Of a stretch of 22,661 bases of DNA, positions 14,622-22,124 are shown piece after piece. Each line of letters begins with the position of its first letter. Position 1 is the first letter of the stretch. The notes under the pieces were generated by a model. It was given only the letters and a program-made list of their open reading frames with translations, searched no databases and was not told where the DNA came from. The DNA is from Caldifarciminota bacterium (lineage in GTDB: Bacteria > Hydrothermota > UBA3073 > NMUJ01): assembly GCA_021158725.1 (NCBI GenBank), contig JAGGUB010000019.1:1-22661 (forward strand), read 5' to 3'. The position numbers and the translations under genes were made by a program.

Positions 14622-15178
14622 TGCCTATCTGATTTGACCTTCTTTCTCCTCTTACTAAATATACAACCACAATAATACTGTCGATACAGGTTAAGCGCCT
14701 TCGCTATACGTATGCTTTCCTTGTAACCATCGCGTTTCTTGAAATTCTCCTGCAGAAAATTTATCCCATAAGTGATACCGAGTTCGTAACCGATTGCGTT
14801 TATCATATCCGCATTTTTGTATGGGCTAACTGTCAATGTGGTTGTAAAATATTTTATACCTAACTTTTTTGCCATAAGCGCAGTTTGCTCAAGTCGCATC
14901 CTTATACATATTGCGCAACGTTTACCACCTTCGGGTTCATCATAGTACCCACGTGTAAGTTGGAACCAGCGCCATGGTTCATACTCACCATAGATTACTT
15001 GTATATCCAATTTGTTGAGCTGCTTCATACGTAATTTATATTCTGATGGTGGCTGAATGTTGGGGTTGTAGAAAAAGCCCACCACCTCAAATCCTCTCTC
15101 CTCCAACCTTTTTATCGGTACGGTTGCACACGGTGCACAGCAGATATGTAATAACAACTTCTCAGTAGGTGACCGCAT
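14618..15178 (-). CDS. queH: Epoxyqueuosine reductase QueH
   Basis: QueH (formerly DUF208) reduces epoxyqueuosine to queuosine in tRNA and replaces the unrelated B12-dependent QueG in many bacteria. The 186-residue product has the expected cysteine set: HICCAPC near the N-terminus (C13, C14, C17), RCAIC (C88, C91) and YYCGC (C170, C172), which supply the iron-sulfur cluster and the redox pair. The ATG at 15178 is chosen because the conserved LLLHICCAPC begins soon after; a GTG at 15184 adds two residues. The start lies inside the 3' end of the NusG-II gene (17-base overlap), so it is the last gene of a tightly coupled operon. No queuosine synthesis genes are visible nearby. The lysine/arginine-rich C-terminus could contact tRNA. 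Confidence 0.93.
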   Translation of the reverse strand: MRSPTEKLLLHICCAPCATVPIKRLEERGFEVVGFFYNPNIQPPSEYKLRMKQLNKLDIQVIYGEYEPWRWFQLTRGYYDEPEGGKRCAICIRMRLEQTALMAKKLGIKYFTTTLTVSPYKNADMINAIGYELGITYGINFLQENFKKRDGYKESIRIAKALNLYRQYYCGCIFSKRRKKVKSDRH

Positions 15179-15521
15179 CCACACGTGGTTTACCCTTCAA
15201 CTCTATAACTATGCGGTTAGGTACGCAGATGATCACACTACCGGGTTTGTCGACCCACCCCTGTTTCATGCATAACTTCAACGGGCACGGTGACTGCAAC
15301 ATCCTAACCCTACCATCTTTGACCTCAACGTAGGAGCTACCCAATGGGCCATCAACTTTAATTATCTGGTTTTTATTCAAGTAGAACCGATAGTATGGTT
15401 TACCGTTGAGATATATCACACCATACCGTGGCTGGTATGTTGCCCTCTGGTTTGCAAATAAATACAGGCTTACCGCTAACAGTATCACCACGAGCACATA
15501 ATCAGCAGGCTTAAGTTTCAC
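15162..15521 (-). CDS. Membrane-anchored NusG domain II protein
   Basis: The 119-residue protein has one N-terminal membrane helix (about 8-24) and a compact domain matching NusG domain II: VEVKDGRVRM (65-74), SPCPLKLCM with C79 and C84, GWVDKPG and IICVPNRIVIEL. It lacks the NusG NGN and KOW parts, so it is not a transcription factor; the family is found as short exported or anchored proteins of unknown function in anaerobes. The start is uncertain. GTG at 15521 overlaps the AmrS stop as GTGA and leaves the conserved AmrS C-terminus clear; ATG at 15548 would add nine residues and overlap AmrS by 31 bases. The conserved cysteines suggest a redox or metal role, but this is inference. Confidence 0.82.
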   Translation of the reverse strand: MKLKPADYVLVVILLAVSLYLFANQRATYQPRYGVIYLNGKPYYRFYLNKNQIIKVDGPLGSSYVEVKDGRVRMLQSPCPLKLCMKQGWVDKPGSVIICVPNRIVIELKGKPRVDAVTY

Positions 15522-16504
15522 ATTACGATGTCTACTTTGCGACCACATTTAGTACATTTACCGGCGGATACACCTACCACCTGTGTACTGTAGAAGAAAC
15601 GTTCAACCAACAGGTTACCACACTCGGGGCAATAGGTGTTACTACCCTCGAGTATGTCGACATTCCCTATATATACATATTTTAGCTGCTGTTTAGCCAG
15701 CTCATATGCATGTTTGAGCGTATTAATTGGTGTCATGGGAGCATCAAACCCACGATATGGGAAATACCTCGTAAAATGTAGTGGTGTATCATCACCTACC
15801 GAAGCAACAAACTCCACCAACCGCTTTATATCTTCATCCCTATCGTTGTAGCCCGGTATCATGAGGTTGGTCACCTCCACATGTACACCAGCTTCCTTCA
15901 TCCGTTTAATGGTATGCTTAACGGTATCGAGGTTACCTTTGACTACTTTACGATAGAAATCTGGGTCCATGGACTTAAGATCCACATTGGCTGCATCTAT
16001 ATATGGTAGTAGCTCCTCCAGTGGGTCAGCATTTATCATACCGTTTGTCACAAGCACATTTACCAATCCACGTTCATGCGCTAATTTACCAGTATCCAGG
16101 ATGTACTCAAACCATATAAGTGGCTCACTGTATGTGTAGCAAATCCCTATAGATTCGTTAGCTATCGCTATACGTACCATCTCATCTGGTGCTATGTAAC
16201 GCGTAGGTGCCTGTACTTGGGTTATCTCCCAGTTTTGGCAGTACGGGCATCGCATGTTACAACCGTTAGGTGCAATCGACAGTATGTATTTACCAGGATG
16301 AAAATGATAGAGTGGCTTCTTCTCCATGGGATCCATGTGCATGCTGACCACCTCACCATAATTCACAGCGTAGAGGGTACCACCTTCGTTTTTACGTCCA
16401 AAGCATAAGCTTAGCTCACCATCTTTCAACACACAATTGTTAGGACACAGTTTACATTGTACCATGTTATCACCCAACTGCTTATAATATTTGGCGGTTA
16501 TCAT
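15518..16504 (-). CDS. amrS: AmmeMemoRadiSam system radical SAM enzyme
   Basis: The 328-residue radical SAM protein binds its 4Fe-4S cluster through CNMRCPYC (C82, C86, C89). It also has an N-terminal cysteine set (C17, C20, C24, C34) and a C-terminal zinc-finger-like set (C292, C295, C317, C320), the typical layout of AmrS/PflA-like proteins. AmrS is usually encoded with AmrA (AMMECR1) and AmrB (Memo); neither is in this window and the reaction is not settled. The ATG at 16504 is kept because AKYYKQLGDNMVQCKLCP matches the family N-terminus, although its GAGGAG directly abuts the ATG. An internal ATG (M14) is less likely. It is cotranscribed with the NusG-II and queH genes downstream. Confidence 0.88.
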   Translation of the reverse strand: MITAKYYKQLGDNMVQCKLCPNNCVLKDGELSLCFGRKNEGGTLYAVNYGEVVSMHMDPMEKKPLYHFHPGKYILSIAPNGCNMRCPYCQNWEITQVQAPTRYIAPDEMVRIAIANESIGICYTYSEPLIWFEYILDTGKLAHERGLVNVLVTNGMINADPLEELLPYIDAANVDLKSMDPDFYRKVVKGNLDTVKHTIKRMKEAGVHVEVTNLMIPGYNDRDEDIKRLVEFVASVGDDTPLHFTRYFPYRGFDAPMTPINTLKHAYELAKQQLKYVYIGNVDILEGSNTYCPECGNLLVERFFYSTQVVGVSAGKCTKCGRKVDIVM

Positions 16505-16525
16505 CTCCTCATAAGTTATGTAACT
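16505..16525 (-). promoter_or_regulatory. AmrS ribosome-binding site and adjacent AGTTA/TAACT inverted repeat
   Basis: On the minus strand, AGTTA-CA-TAACT (16525-16514) lies just before GAGGAG (16510-16505), which touches the ATG at 16504. This 36-base gap is one of the few non-coding spaces inside the operon. The repeat could be an operator or a small RNA hairpin; chance is also possible. Confidence 0.3.
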
Positions 16526-16540
16526 CAGCTTTGTGTCAAC

Positions 16541-17776
16541 TTATGGTACCACTGCAATCGGATATCTCGCAACCAGCTGCTTACCGGTTTCGCAATCGAC
16601 CGCTTTTATGTAAACTATATAAGCACCGGGGTCGAGTTCACCCGTATCGAATTGTAACGAATACTCCGCAGGTGATCGAAATTGTCTCAACAAACATACC
16701 ACCCTGTTACCTGTGACATCGTACAGCTCAAGTTCAACCGTTGCCTCACGGAATGGCATCCTATAGGTGATGCTAAGTACACCACCTTTCCTTACCGTAC
16801 GGGGGACGATCTCCAGCTCCATATGTTCTACGTATTTACCGACAAATACGTCACAATCCGCTGTTATGTTGTTCACACGGGCGATAAACTTGTGATACCC
16901 TTCTATCTTCGGTATCCACGTGAATTCCACGATCTTGTCTTCACCTGTATCTAACTGTATTATCGTGTCATACAATGGTGTAAACCATATCGAATCGGGT
17001 AGCTTTACTTCTAACTTGATCGGTATCTCGTAGCAACGTATGTGTGGGTTGAAAAGCCACACCTTTATCTTAGATTTGCGGGCCACCTGTGGCACGGGTG
17101 GATATATGTCCATACCCCTAATACGTACGATATCGACGAACGTCGTCTCATTGGCTACAACCTCCCACGGTGGCTCTGTGGTCACATAACCTATCGTAAA
17201 GTTACCCGTTGTATCGATAAATGTAAGTTCAGTAATTCTACCAGGTGTAACCGGTACCAAGAACTGTCCCGCGGATAGGTTCATACCTTCGTCAACACCG
17301 TTCGGTTCACTCCAGTAGCAGCCTTTGATCACACCCAATGAACACGCAAGTATTACCACCTTATTACCCAATGTAGTGAACGCCGAATCCAAACTTAACG
17401 TACCCATGAGGTAACCCATGTTAGATGCTAACTCAATTTGTGAGGTATCCTCATCGTCATCTACTTTCACCTTCAGGTAAATATTCTCACCCGTTGTATG
17501 TTTACATATACGTAACGGTAGCCAGACAAAAGCTGTCACACTATCTGCATGTAGCTCGTATTTGCCCAGCCACCCATATTTCCAAGCTTCACCATCCCAT
17601 ATCTGTGATATAGCTGAACGTGCATCACGATCGTATACCCAGCATTTCACCTCATATGTGGTATCGGGTAGTAGATCCTCTACTCTAACACCTACGAGGA
17701 ATGGTGTACTATCTGGAAATATTGGTGGGAAGTATTTAATATCTACAACAACCCCTATTATGAAACCCCATATCAT
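16541..17776 (-). CDS. Exported beta-sandwich protein with T9SS-like C-terminal domain
   Basis: The 411-residue product begins with a short hydrophobic stretch (MIWGFIIGVVV) and is otherwise beta-rich, with several predicted Ig-like segments. The last ~90 residues (from about 318) follow the FlgD-Ig/Por sorting-domain pattern: VELELYDVTGNRV, DTGELDPGAYIVYI and a final strand ending AVVP. This makes it the second sorting-domain protein in the window. I recognise no catalytic domain; the N-terminal 300 residues are unknown. The ATG overlaps the oxidoreductase stop (ATGA, 17773-17776) and no Shine-Dalgarno is evident, so it is probably translated by coupling to a cytoplasmic sugar-nucleotide enzyme. 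The weak signal peptide lowers certainty about export. Confidence 0.75.
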   Translation of the reverse strand: MIWGFIIGVVVDIKYFPPIFPDSTPFLVGVRVEDLLPDTTYEVKCWVYDRDARSAISQIWDGEAWKYGWLGKYELHADSVTAFVWLPLRICKHTTGENIYLKVKVDDDEDTSQIELASNMGYLMGTLSLDSAFTTLGNKVVILACSLGVIKGCYWSEPNGVDEGMNLSAGQFLVPVTPGRITELTFIDTTGNFTIGYVTTEPPWEVVANETTFVDIVRIRGMDIYPPVPQVARKSKIKVWLFNPHIRCYEIPIKLEVKLPDSIWFTPLYDTIIQLDTGEDKIVEFTWIPKIEGYHKFIARVNNITADCDVFVGKYVEHMELEIVPRTVRKGGVLSITYRMPFREATVELELYDVTGNRVVCLLRQFRSPAEYSLQFDTGELDPGAYIVYIKAVDCETGKQLVARYPIAVVP

Positions 17777-18768
17777 ATCGTGACAGGTGCACCTTCGTGG
17801 TTAAGTGATTCCGTACCCGCTGCAAGCACACGTAACACCTGTAACCCATGTTCACCCGCCGTTACGGGTGGGTCACGTGTCTCCATCGCCTTAATGAATG
17901 CCATACATTCATTACGTAGCGGTTCACGTAGATCTATCTTAGGTATATGGATATCACCCACACGTATTGCCATCGACCCCTCCTCGTACGTTGTTGGTGG
18001 CCGTACCTCCACCCCTTTATCGTATATTTTAAGCTTCTCGAACCGCTCCATATCGTCGAACACCACCATCTTCTTCGAGCCCACTATCGTCAACTTACGT
18101 ATTTTGTGTGGGTCGAGCCAACTCAGATGTATATGACCCATCAAGTTACCCGCAAAGTAGAGTGTCATAAATATCACGTCACGGATACCGGGTTGCAGAT
18201 ACGCAGCACCTACGGCGCTAACCTTTTGTGGCACTTCATCAAACAGATACAGGGCTATGGATACATCGTGTGGCCCAAAACTCCATAATGCATCTTCATC
18301 ACTACGTATTTTGCCAAGGTTGACCCGTTGTGAATAGAAGTAGTAAATATCGCCCAATTCACCGGCTTTTATCATATCCTTTAACCTTCTTATCCCATCG
18401 TGGTACAGCATGAGATGTCCGACCATAATTATGCGGTTGTTCTTCTCAGCAAATGCCACAAGTTGCTCACCTTCTTTCACCGATAAAGCAAGCGGCTTCT
18501 CGACCATCACATCCTTACCTTTACGTAATGCCTTATAGGAGAGTTCGAAATGTAACCTCGCCGGTGTAGCGATCACCACACCATTTATTTCAGGGTCATC
18601 GAATATAACATCAGGATCTGTGGTAACTTCAACCCCTGGAAAAGTATCTTTCACCTTACTGAGCACATTAGTATCAACATCTGCCACCGCCTTTAGTACC
18701 TTAAGCTGATAGAAATTACGTACCAAATTTATACCCCAATAACCTGCTCCTATGATACCAACCTTCAT
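17773..18768 (-). CDS. Gfo/Idh/MocA-family NAD(P)-dependent sugar oxidoreductase
   Basis: The 331-residue protein has the N-terminal Rossmann motif GAGYWG (7-12), the EKP motif (90-92) and GPHDVSI (163-169) of the Gfo/Idh/MocA fold. The N-terminus (GYWGINLVRNF) together with RVNLGKIR...LWSFGPHD is typical of members in polysaccharide clusters, some of which act as UDP-N-acetylhexosamine or uronate 3-dehydrogenases; that substrate is inference. The ATG at 18768 is used: it lies one base after the epimerase stop (TAA-C-ATG) and gives the usual N-terminus MKVGIIGAG. An upstream in-frame ATG at 18801 would add 11 residues inside the epimerase gene. Its TGA overlaps the start of the sorting-domain gene. 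Confidence 0.9.
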   Translation of the reverse strand: MKVGIIGAGYWGINLVRNFYQLKVLKAVADVDTNVLSKVKDTFPGVEVTTDPDVIFDDPEINGVVIATPARLHFELSYKALRKGKDVMVEKPLALSVKEGEQLVAFAEKNNRIIMVGHLMLYHDGIRRLKDMIKAGELGDIYYFYSQRVNLGKIRSDEDALWSFGPHDVSIALYLFDEVPQKVSAVGAAYLQPGIRDVIFMTLYFAGNLMGHIHLSWLDPHKIRKLTIVGSKKMVVFDDMERFEKLKIYDKGVEVRPPTTYEEGSMAIRVGDIHIPKIDLREPLRNECMAFIKAMETRDPPVTAGEHGLQVLRVLAAGTESLNHEGAPVTI

Positions 18769-18769
18769 G

Positions 18770-19696
18770 TTATAATTTAACCCTTTCTCTAAACCAATCA
18801 ATAGTCATCCGTAACCCTTCCTCAAGCGTAACCTTCGGCTCCCAACCCAGCACCCGCTTAGCTTTGGAGTAATCCACCATCGATGAATCGAGTTCACCCG
18901 GTCGCTTTGGCTTGTAGACAGGGGCAACCTTATATCCGATAATATCTGCCATCATCCGAAACAGCTGTTCAACCGTTGTCCCTTTACCAGTACCGATGTT
19001 GAAGGCTTCACCTTCACCTTTATGCATTGCCAGTATATTAGCTTCTACCACATCCTCCACGTATACATAATCGCGTACGGGTTTACCGTATCCGTAAAGT
19101 ATACAAGGGTCACCCCTCAACATCCTACTCGCAAATATTGCTACAACACCAGCCTCACCCAACGGATTCTGGCGTGGCCCATATACGTTCGCATATCGTA
19201 AGCTCACGATAGGTACACCAAACTCACGATAAAAGAAGTTACAGTAAAGTTCACCCACCCACTTCGATATCCCGTATGGTGAGATGGGGTTAATCGGATA
19301 CGTTTCGTCTACAGGTACGTTGGTGTTACCGTACAGGACACCGCCCGATGAACTGAATATGAATCGATTCACTTCAACCTTTTTGGCAGCCTTCAATAAG
19401 TTCAACGTACCGAGTATGTTGACCTCTGCATCGAACTGCGGCTCATCCACCGACTTACGTACATCTATCTGTGCCGCCAAGTGAAATATATATTCGGGTT
19501 TGACATCCAAGATAAGGTTGTAGGTCTCGACCTCCCTAATATCAAGTTGATAGAACTGTACCCCCTCCGGTATATTCTCACGCATGCCGGTGGATAAATT
19601 GTCCACAATTATAACCTCATGTCCAAGCGCTATTAATCTACGAGCGAGGTTCGATCCTATGAAACCCGCTCCCCCTGTAACGAGCATCCTTGCCAT
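18770..19696 (-). CDS. NAD-dependent epimerase/dehydratase (UDP-glucose 4-epimerase-like)
   Basis: The 308-residue extended short-chain dehydrogenase has the NAD-binding motif TGGAGFIGSN (7-16), LDIR (51-54), the HLAAQ strand (72-76), the SSS segment (115-117) and the catalytic Y141xxxK145 (YGISK). Downstream RYANVYGPRQ and the GTGKGTTV loop fit nucleotide-sugar 4-epimerases, so UDP-glucose/galactose or an N-acetyl form is the likely substrate. It opens a six-gene minus-strand operon. The ATG at 19696 has no Shine-Dalgarno and sits behind a candidate leaderless promoter; M4 is an alternative start. Its stop is one base before the oxidoreductase start. Exact substrate unknown, so no gene symbol is given. 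Confidence 0.92.
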   Translation of the reverse strand: MARMLVTGGAGFIGSNLARRLIALGHEVIIVDNLSTGMRENIPEGVQFYQLDIREVETYNLILDVKPEYIFHLAAQIDVRKSVDEPQFDAEVNILGTLNLLKAAKKVEVNRFIFSSSGGVLYGNTNVPVDETYPINPISPYGISKWVGELYCNFFYREFGVPIVSLRYANVYGPRQNPLGEAGVVAIFASRMLRGDPCILYGYGKPVRDYVYVEDVVEANILAMHKGEGEAFNIGTGKGTTVEQLFRMMADIIGYKVAPVYKPKRPGELDSSMVDYSKAKRVLGWEPKVTLEEGLRMTIDWFRERVKL

Positions 19697-19701
19697 CTTT
19701 T

Positions 19702-19729
19702 AAAATAACAATAATCTCAAGTGTATCAA
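19702..19729 (-). promoter_or_regulatory. Candidate leaderless promoter of the epimerase operon
   Basis: On the minus strand: TTGATA (19729-19724), 16 bp spacer, TATTTT (19707-19702), five bases, then the ATG at 19696. There is no Shine-Dalgarno. It shares a 77-base divergent gap with the DUF456 gene. Confidence 0.45.
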
Positions 19730-19761
19730 CCCAATAGTCTACACAATCCATCAATCTGGAT

Positions 19762-19767
19762 TAAATT
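19762..19767 (+). promoter_or_regulatory. Candidate -10 box of the DUF456/permease unit
   Basis: TAAATT ends six bases before the GTG at 19774, as in the other leaderless candidates. I find no good TTG-type -35 at the usual spacing, so this promoter is weaker evidence than the rest. Confidence 0.3.
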
Positions 19768-19773
19768 TAATAA

Positions 19774-20253
19774 GTGGAAAAGGTTGGCCTGATATTAGCC
19801 CTTATATTAATGCTGTTGGGTGTGATAGGCATCATTTTACCCACCCTACCGGGTATACCGCTCATATTTTTGGCCTCTATCCTGTACGGTGCATTCGCCG
19901 GCTGGCACATAATAGGTGTCAAGGGCTACGTTCTGTTAGGTGTGCTCACAATTGTATCACTCATATCCGACTATATATTAACTGGGGTTGGTATACGTCG
20001 TACGGGTGGCAGCGGTTGGACTGTTTTAGCTGCAATAATAGGTGCTATTGTGGGCTTCATTTTATGGCAACTTCCAGGTGCTATCATTGGGCTATTTATC
20101 GGTGCTGTACTGGTCGGTTTTATAGTCAACCGTGACTGGCGGAAAGCCCTCAAATCCGGTGTCGGTGGTACCATAGGGTTCTCCTGTAGTCTCGTGCTAC
20201 GGTTTGTTATCGCCATCTTCATGATAGCTTATATATTACGTAAAATCCTGTAA
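19774..20253 (+). CDS. DUF456 family membrane protein
   Basis: The 159-residue, very hydrophobic protein fits DUF456: it starts MEKVGLILALILMLLGVIGIILPTLPGIPLIF, shown here only in part, with the conserved LPTLPGIPLIFL (23-34). Glycine-rich helices in the middle (AAIIGAIVGF and IGLFIGAVLVGFIV) follow. About five membrane segments are likely. The function of the family is unknown. The start is GTG with no Shine-Dalgarno, six bases after a TAAATT box. The permease gene begins three bases after its stop, so the two are cotranscribed, but I know of no functional tie between them. Confidence 0.88.
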   Translation: MEKVGLILALILMLLGVIGIILPTLPGIPLIFLASILYGAFAGWHIIGVKGYVLLGVLTIVSLISDYILTGVGIRRTGGSGWTVLAAIIGAIVGFILWQLPGAIIGLFIGAVLVGFIVNRDWRKALKSGVGGTIGFSCSLVLRFVIAIFMIAYILRKIL

Positions 20254-20255
20254 TA

Positions 20256-22094
20256 ATGCAGCACCTCAAACGTGAACTCGGTCTTATCGACATATTCTGT
20301 ATAGCGATGGGTGCTATGATAAGTTCCGGTCTTTTCGTATTACCCAGTATCGCGTACCTTGAAACCGGCCCCAGTGTGGTAGTCTCCTACTTCATAGCGG
20401 GGCTCATGATGTTACCTGCTATACTATCGAAGGTAGAGCTCGTTACTGCCATGCCACGTGCAGGTGGTAATTATTTCTTCATCGAACGCAGCCTCGGTAC
20501 GTTTGCCGGCATAATGGGCGGTATTGCTGACTGGTTCTCACTTGCACTGAAGAGCGCATTCGCTTTGGTAGGTATAGGAACGTTCGCTACCCTTTTATTA
20601 CCGGGTATGGCTGAATGGCAGATTAAACTCATAGCTGTGGCGTTCTGCATAATGTTTATGATTGTTAACCTGCTTTCAGTTAAGGGTACTAGCAAGTTAC
20701 AACTTGGGTTAGTATTCTCCTTGCTGGTGTTGTTGATACTTTTCATCATCTTAGGTATACGTAGAGTGGAGCTTACACATTTTGTACCGTTCGTACCTTT
20801 TGGATGGTCAAAGGTATTCGCAACCGCCGGGCTTGTGTTCATCTCTTATGGTGGGTTAACAAAAATAGTAGGTGTAGCTGAAGAGGTACGTGATCCCGCA
20901 CATACTTTAGCACGTGGGTTGTTCCTTGCGTTCGCCATCGCCACCCCACTATATGTGTTGGTTGTCTTCGTAACTGTAGGTGTGCTAACACCTGCATTTA
21001 TGGCACGTACATTGACACCGGTTTCACATGCAGCTGCTGTGTTCATGGGTAGATGGGGTGAACTCCTTCTATCAATAGCAGCTATATTTGCATTCTTCAC
21101 CACTGCCAATGCTGGTATACTTGCAGCTTCACGTACCCCCATGGCTATGAGTAGGGATGAGCTATTACCTGATACATTACGTCGTGTACATAAGCGGTTT
21201 GGCACCCCTTACATCGCAATATTATCTACTGGCATCTTTATGCTTATTGTGATAGCTTTTCTACACATAGAGGAGTTAGCTGAGGTAGCATCCACCTTTA
21301 TACTGTTTCTATTTATACTCATAAATCTATCCGTTATCCTCATGCGTGCCAGCAAGCTACGTAACTATCAACCCAAATTCAGGTCACCCTTCTATCCGTG
21401 GCTACAGGTTGGTGGCATCTTCATGTATACGTTTATGATATTTGAGATGGGTAGGCTGGCATTGTTTGCACTGATGGGGTTAATCCTGGTATCACTCGTG
21501 TGGTATCTCACCTATACACGTGGTAAGGTGAAACGTGAAACTGCCCTCATACATCTTGTCGCCCGCATAACTGCACGTGAGATAGCTACCCGTACTTTAG
21601 AGAAAGAGCTACGTGAAATATTACTCGAACGTGATGCCATAGTTGAGGATAGGTTTGATGAGTTATTAAAGACCTGCCCCATTGTTGAGCTTACACGTCC
21701 CATGACACGTGATGCATTTTTACGCTACATCTCCGATATATTATCCAAGCGTCTCAATATGGATGCAGATATTATTTACGAACGGTTTGTACAACGTGAG
21801 TCACAATCCTCTACCATCATACATCCAGGGCTCGCTATACCTCACATCATAATAGATGGAGAAAATAAGTTCGATCTCATCATAGTGCGTGCCAAACCCG
21901 GTATCGATTTCGATGGCTCCACCGTACATACTGTGTTTGTGCTCGTAGGTACGCTTGATGAACGTAACTTTTATTTACGTGCGTTGATGGGTATCGCACA
22001 AATCGTAAAGCATCCGGAATTCGAAAACGAATGGCTTAATGCCCGCGATACAGACGATCTACGTAATATAGCGTTGGTAATGCGCAGGAGATAA
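20256..22094 (+). CDS. APC-family amino acid permease fused to a PTS EIIA domain
   Basis: Residues about 1-430 form an APC-superfamily permease with roughly 12 membrane segments and the binding-loop motif GAMISSGLFVLP (19-30). After a charged linker (about 430-455), residues about 456-612 match a fructose/mannitol-type PTS EIIA domain: SSTIIHPGLAIPH puts the phosphorylatable histidine at H530, followed by the IDFDG segment. In a PTS this domain takes phosphate from HPr; fused to an amino-acid permease it may instead regulate uptake according to phosphorylation state. No EI, HPr or EIIB/C gene is visible, so function as a PTS relay cannot be shown. It starts three bases after the DUF456 stop with no clear Shine-Dalgarno. 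Confidence 0.9.
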   Translation: MQHLKRELGLIDIFCIAMGAMISSGLFVLPSIAYLETGPSVVVSYFIAGLMMLPAILSKVELVTAMPRAGGNYFFIERSLGTFAGIMGGIADWFSLALKSAFALVGIGTFATLLLPGMAEWQIKLIAVAFCIMFMIVNLLSVKGTSKLQLGLVFSLLVLLILFIILGIRRVELTHFVPFVPFGWSKVFATAGLVFISYGGLTKIVGVAEEVRDPAHTLARGLFLAFAIATPLYVLVVFVTVGVLTPAFMARTLTPVSHAAAVFMGRWGELLLSIAAIFAFFTTANAGILAASRTPMAMSRDELLPDTLRRVHKRFGTPYIAILSTGIFMLIVIAFLHIEELAEVASTFILFLFILINLSVILMRASKLRNYQPKFRSPFYPWLQVGGIFMYTFMIFEMGRLALFALMGLILVSLVWYLTYTRGKVKRETALIHLVARITAREIATRTLEKELREILLERDAIVEDRFDELLKTCPIVELTRPMTRDAFLRYISDILSKRLNMDADIIYERFVQRESQSSTIIHPGLAIPHIIIDGENKFDLIIVRAKPGIDFDGSTVHTVFVLVGTLDERNFYLRALMGIAQIVKHPEFENEWLNARDTDDLRNIALVMRRR

Positions 22095-22124
22095 AAGCCA
22101 ATCGGTTAACCTGTCACTTATCTC
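22088..22124. terminator. Weak inverted repeat between the convergent permease and OMP genes
   Basis: GAGATAA (22088-22094) and TTATCTC (22118-22124) are a perfect 7-bp inverted repeat with a 23-base loop, and each arm includes one gene's stop codon. The stem is A/T-rich and short and no T-run follows, so it is a poor intrinsic terminator. It is listed only because it is the only convergent gap in the window with room for such an element. Confidence 0.2.

Noticed and set aside
15162..15521. The NusG-domain-II protein as the transcription factor NusG.
   Set aside because: It has a membrane anchor and domain II only; the NGN and KOW domains are absent.
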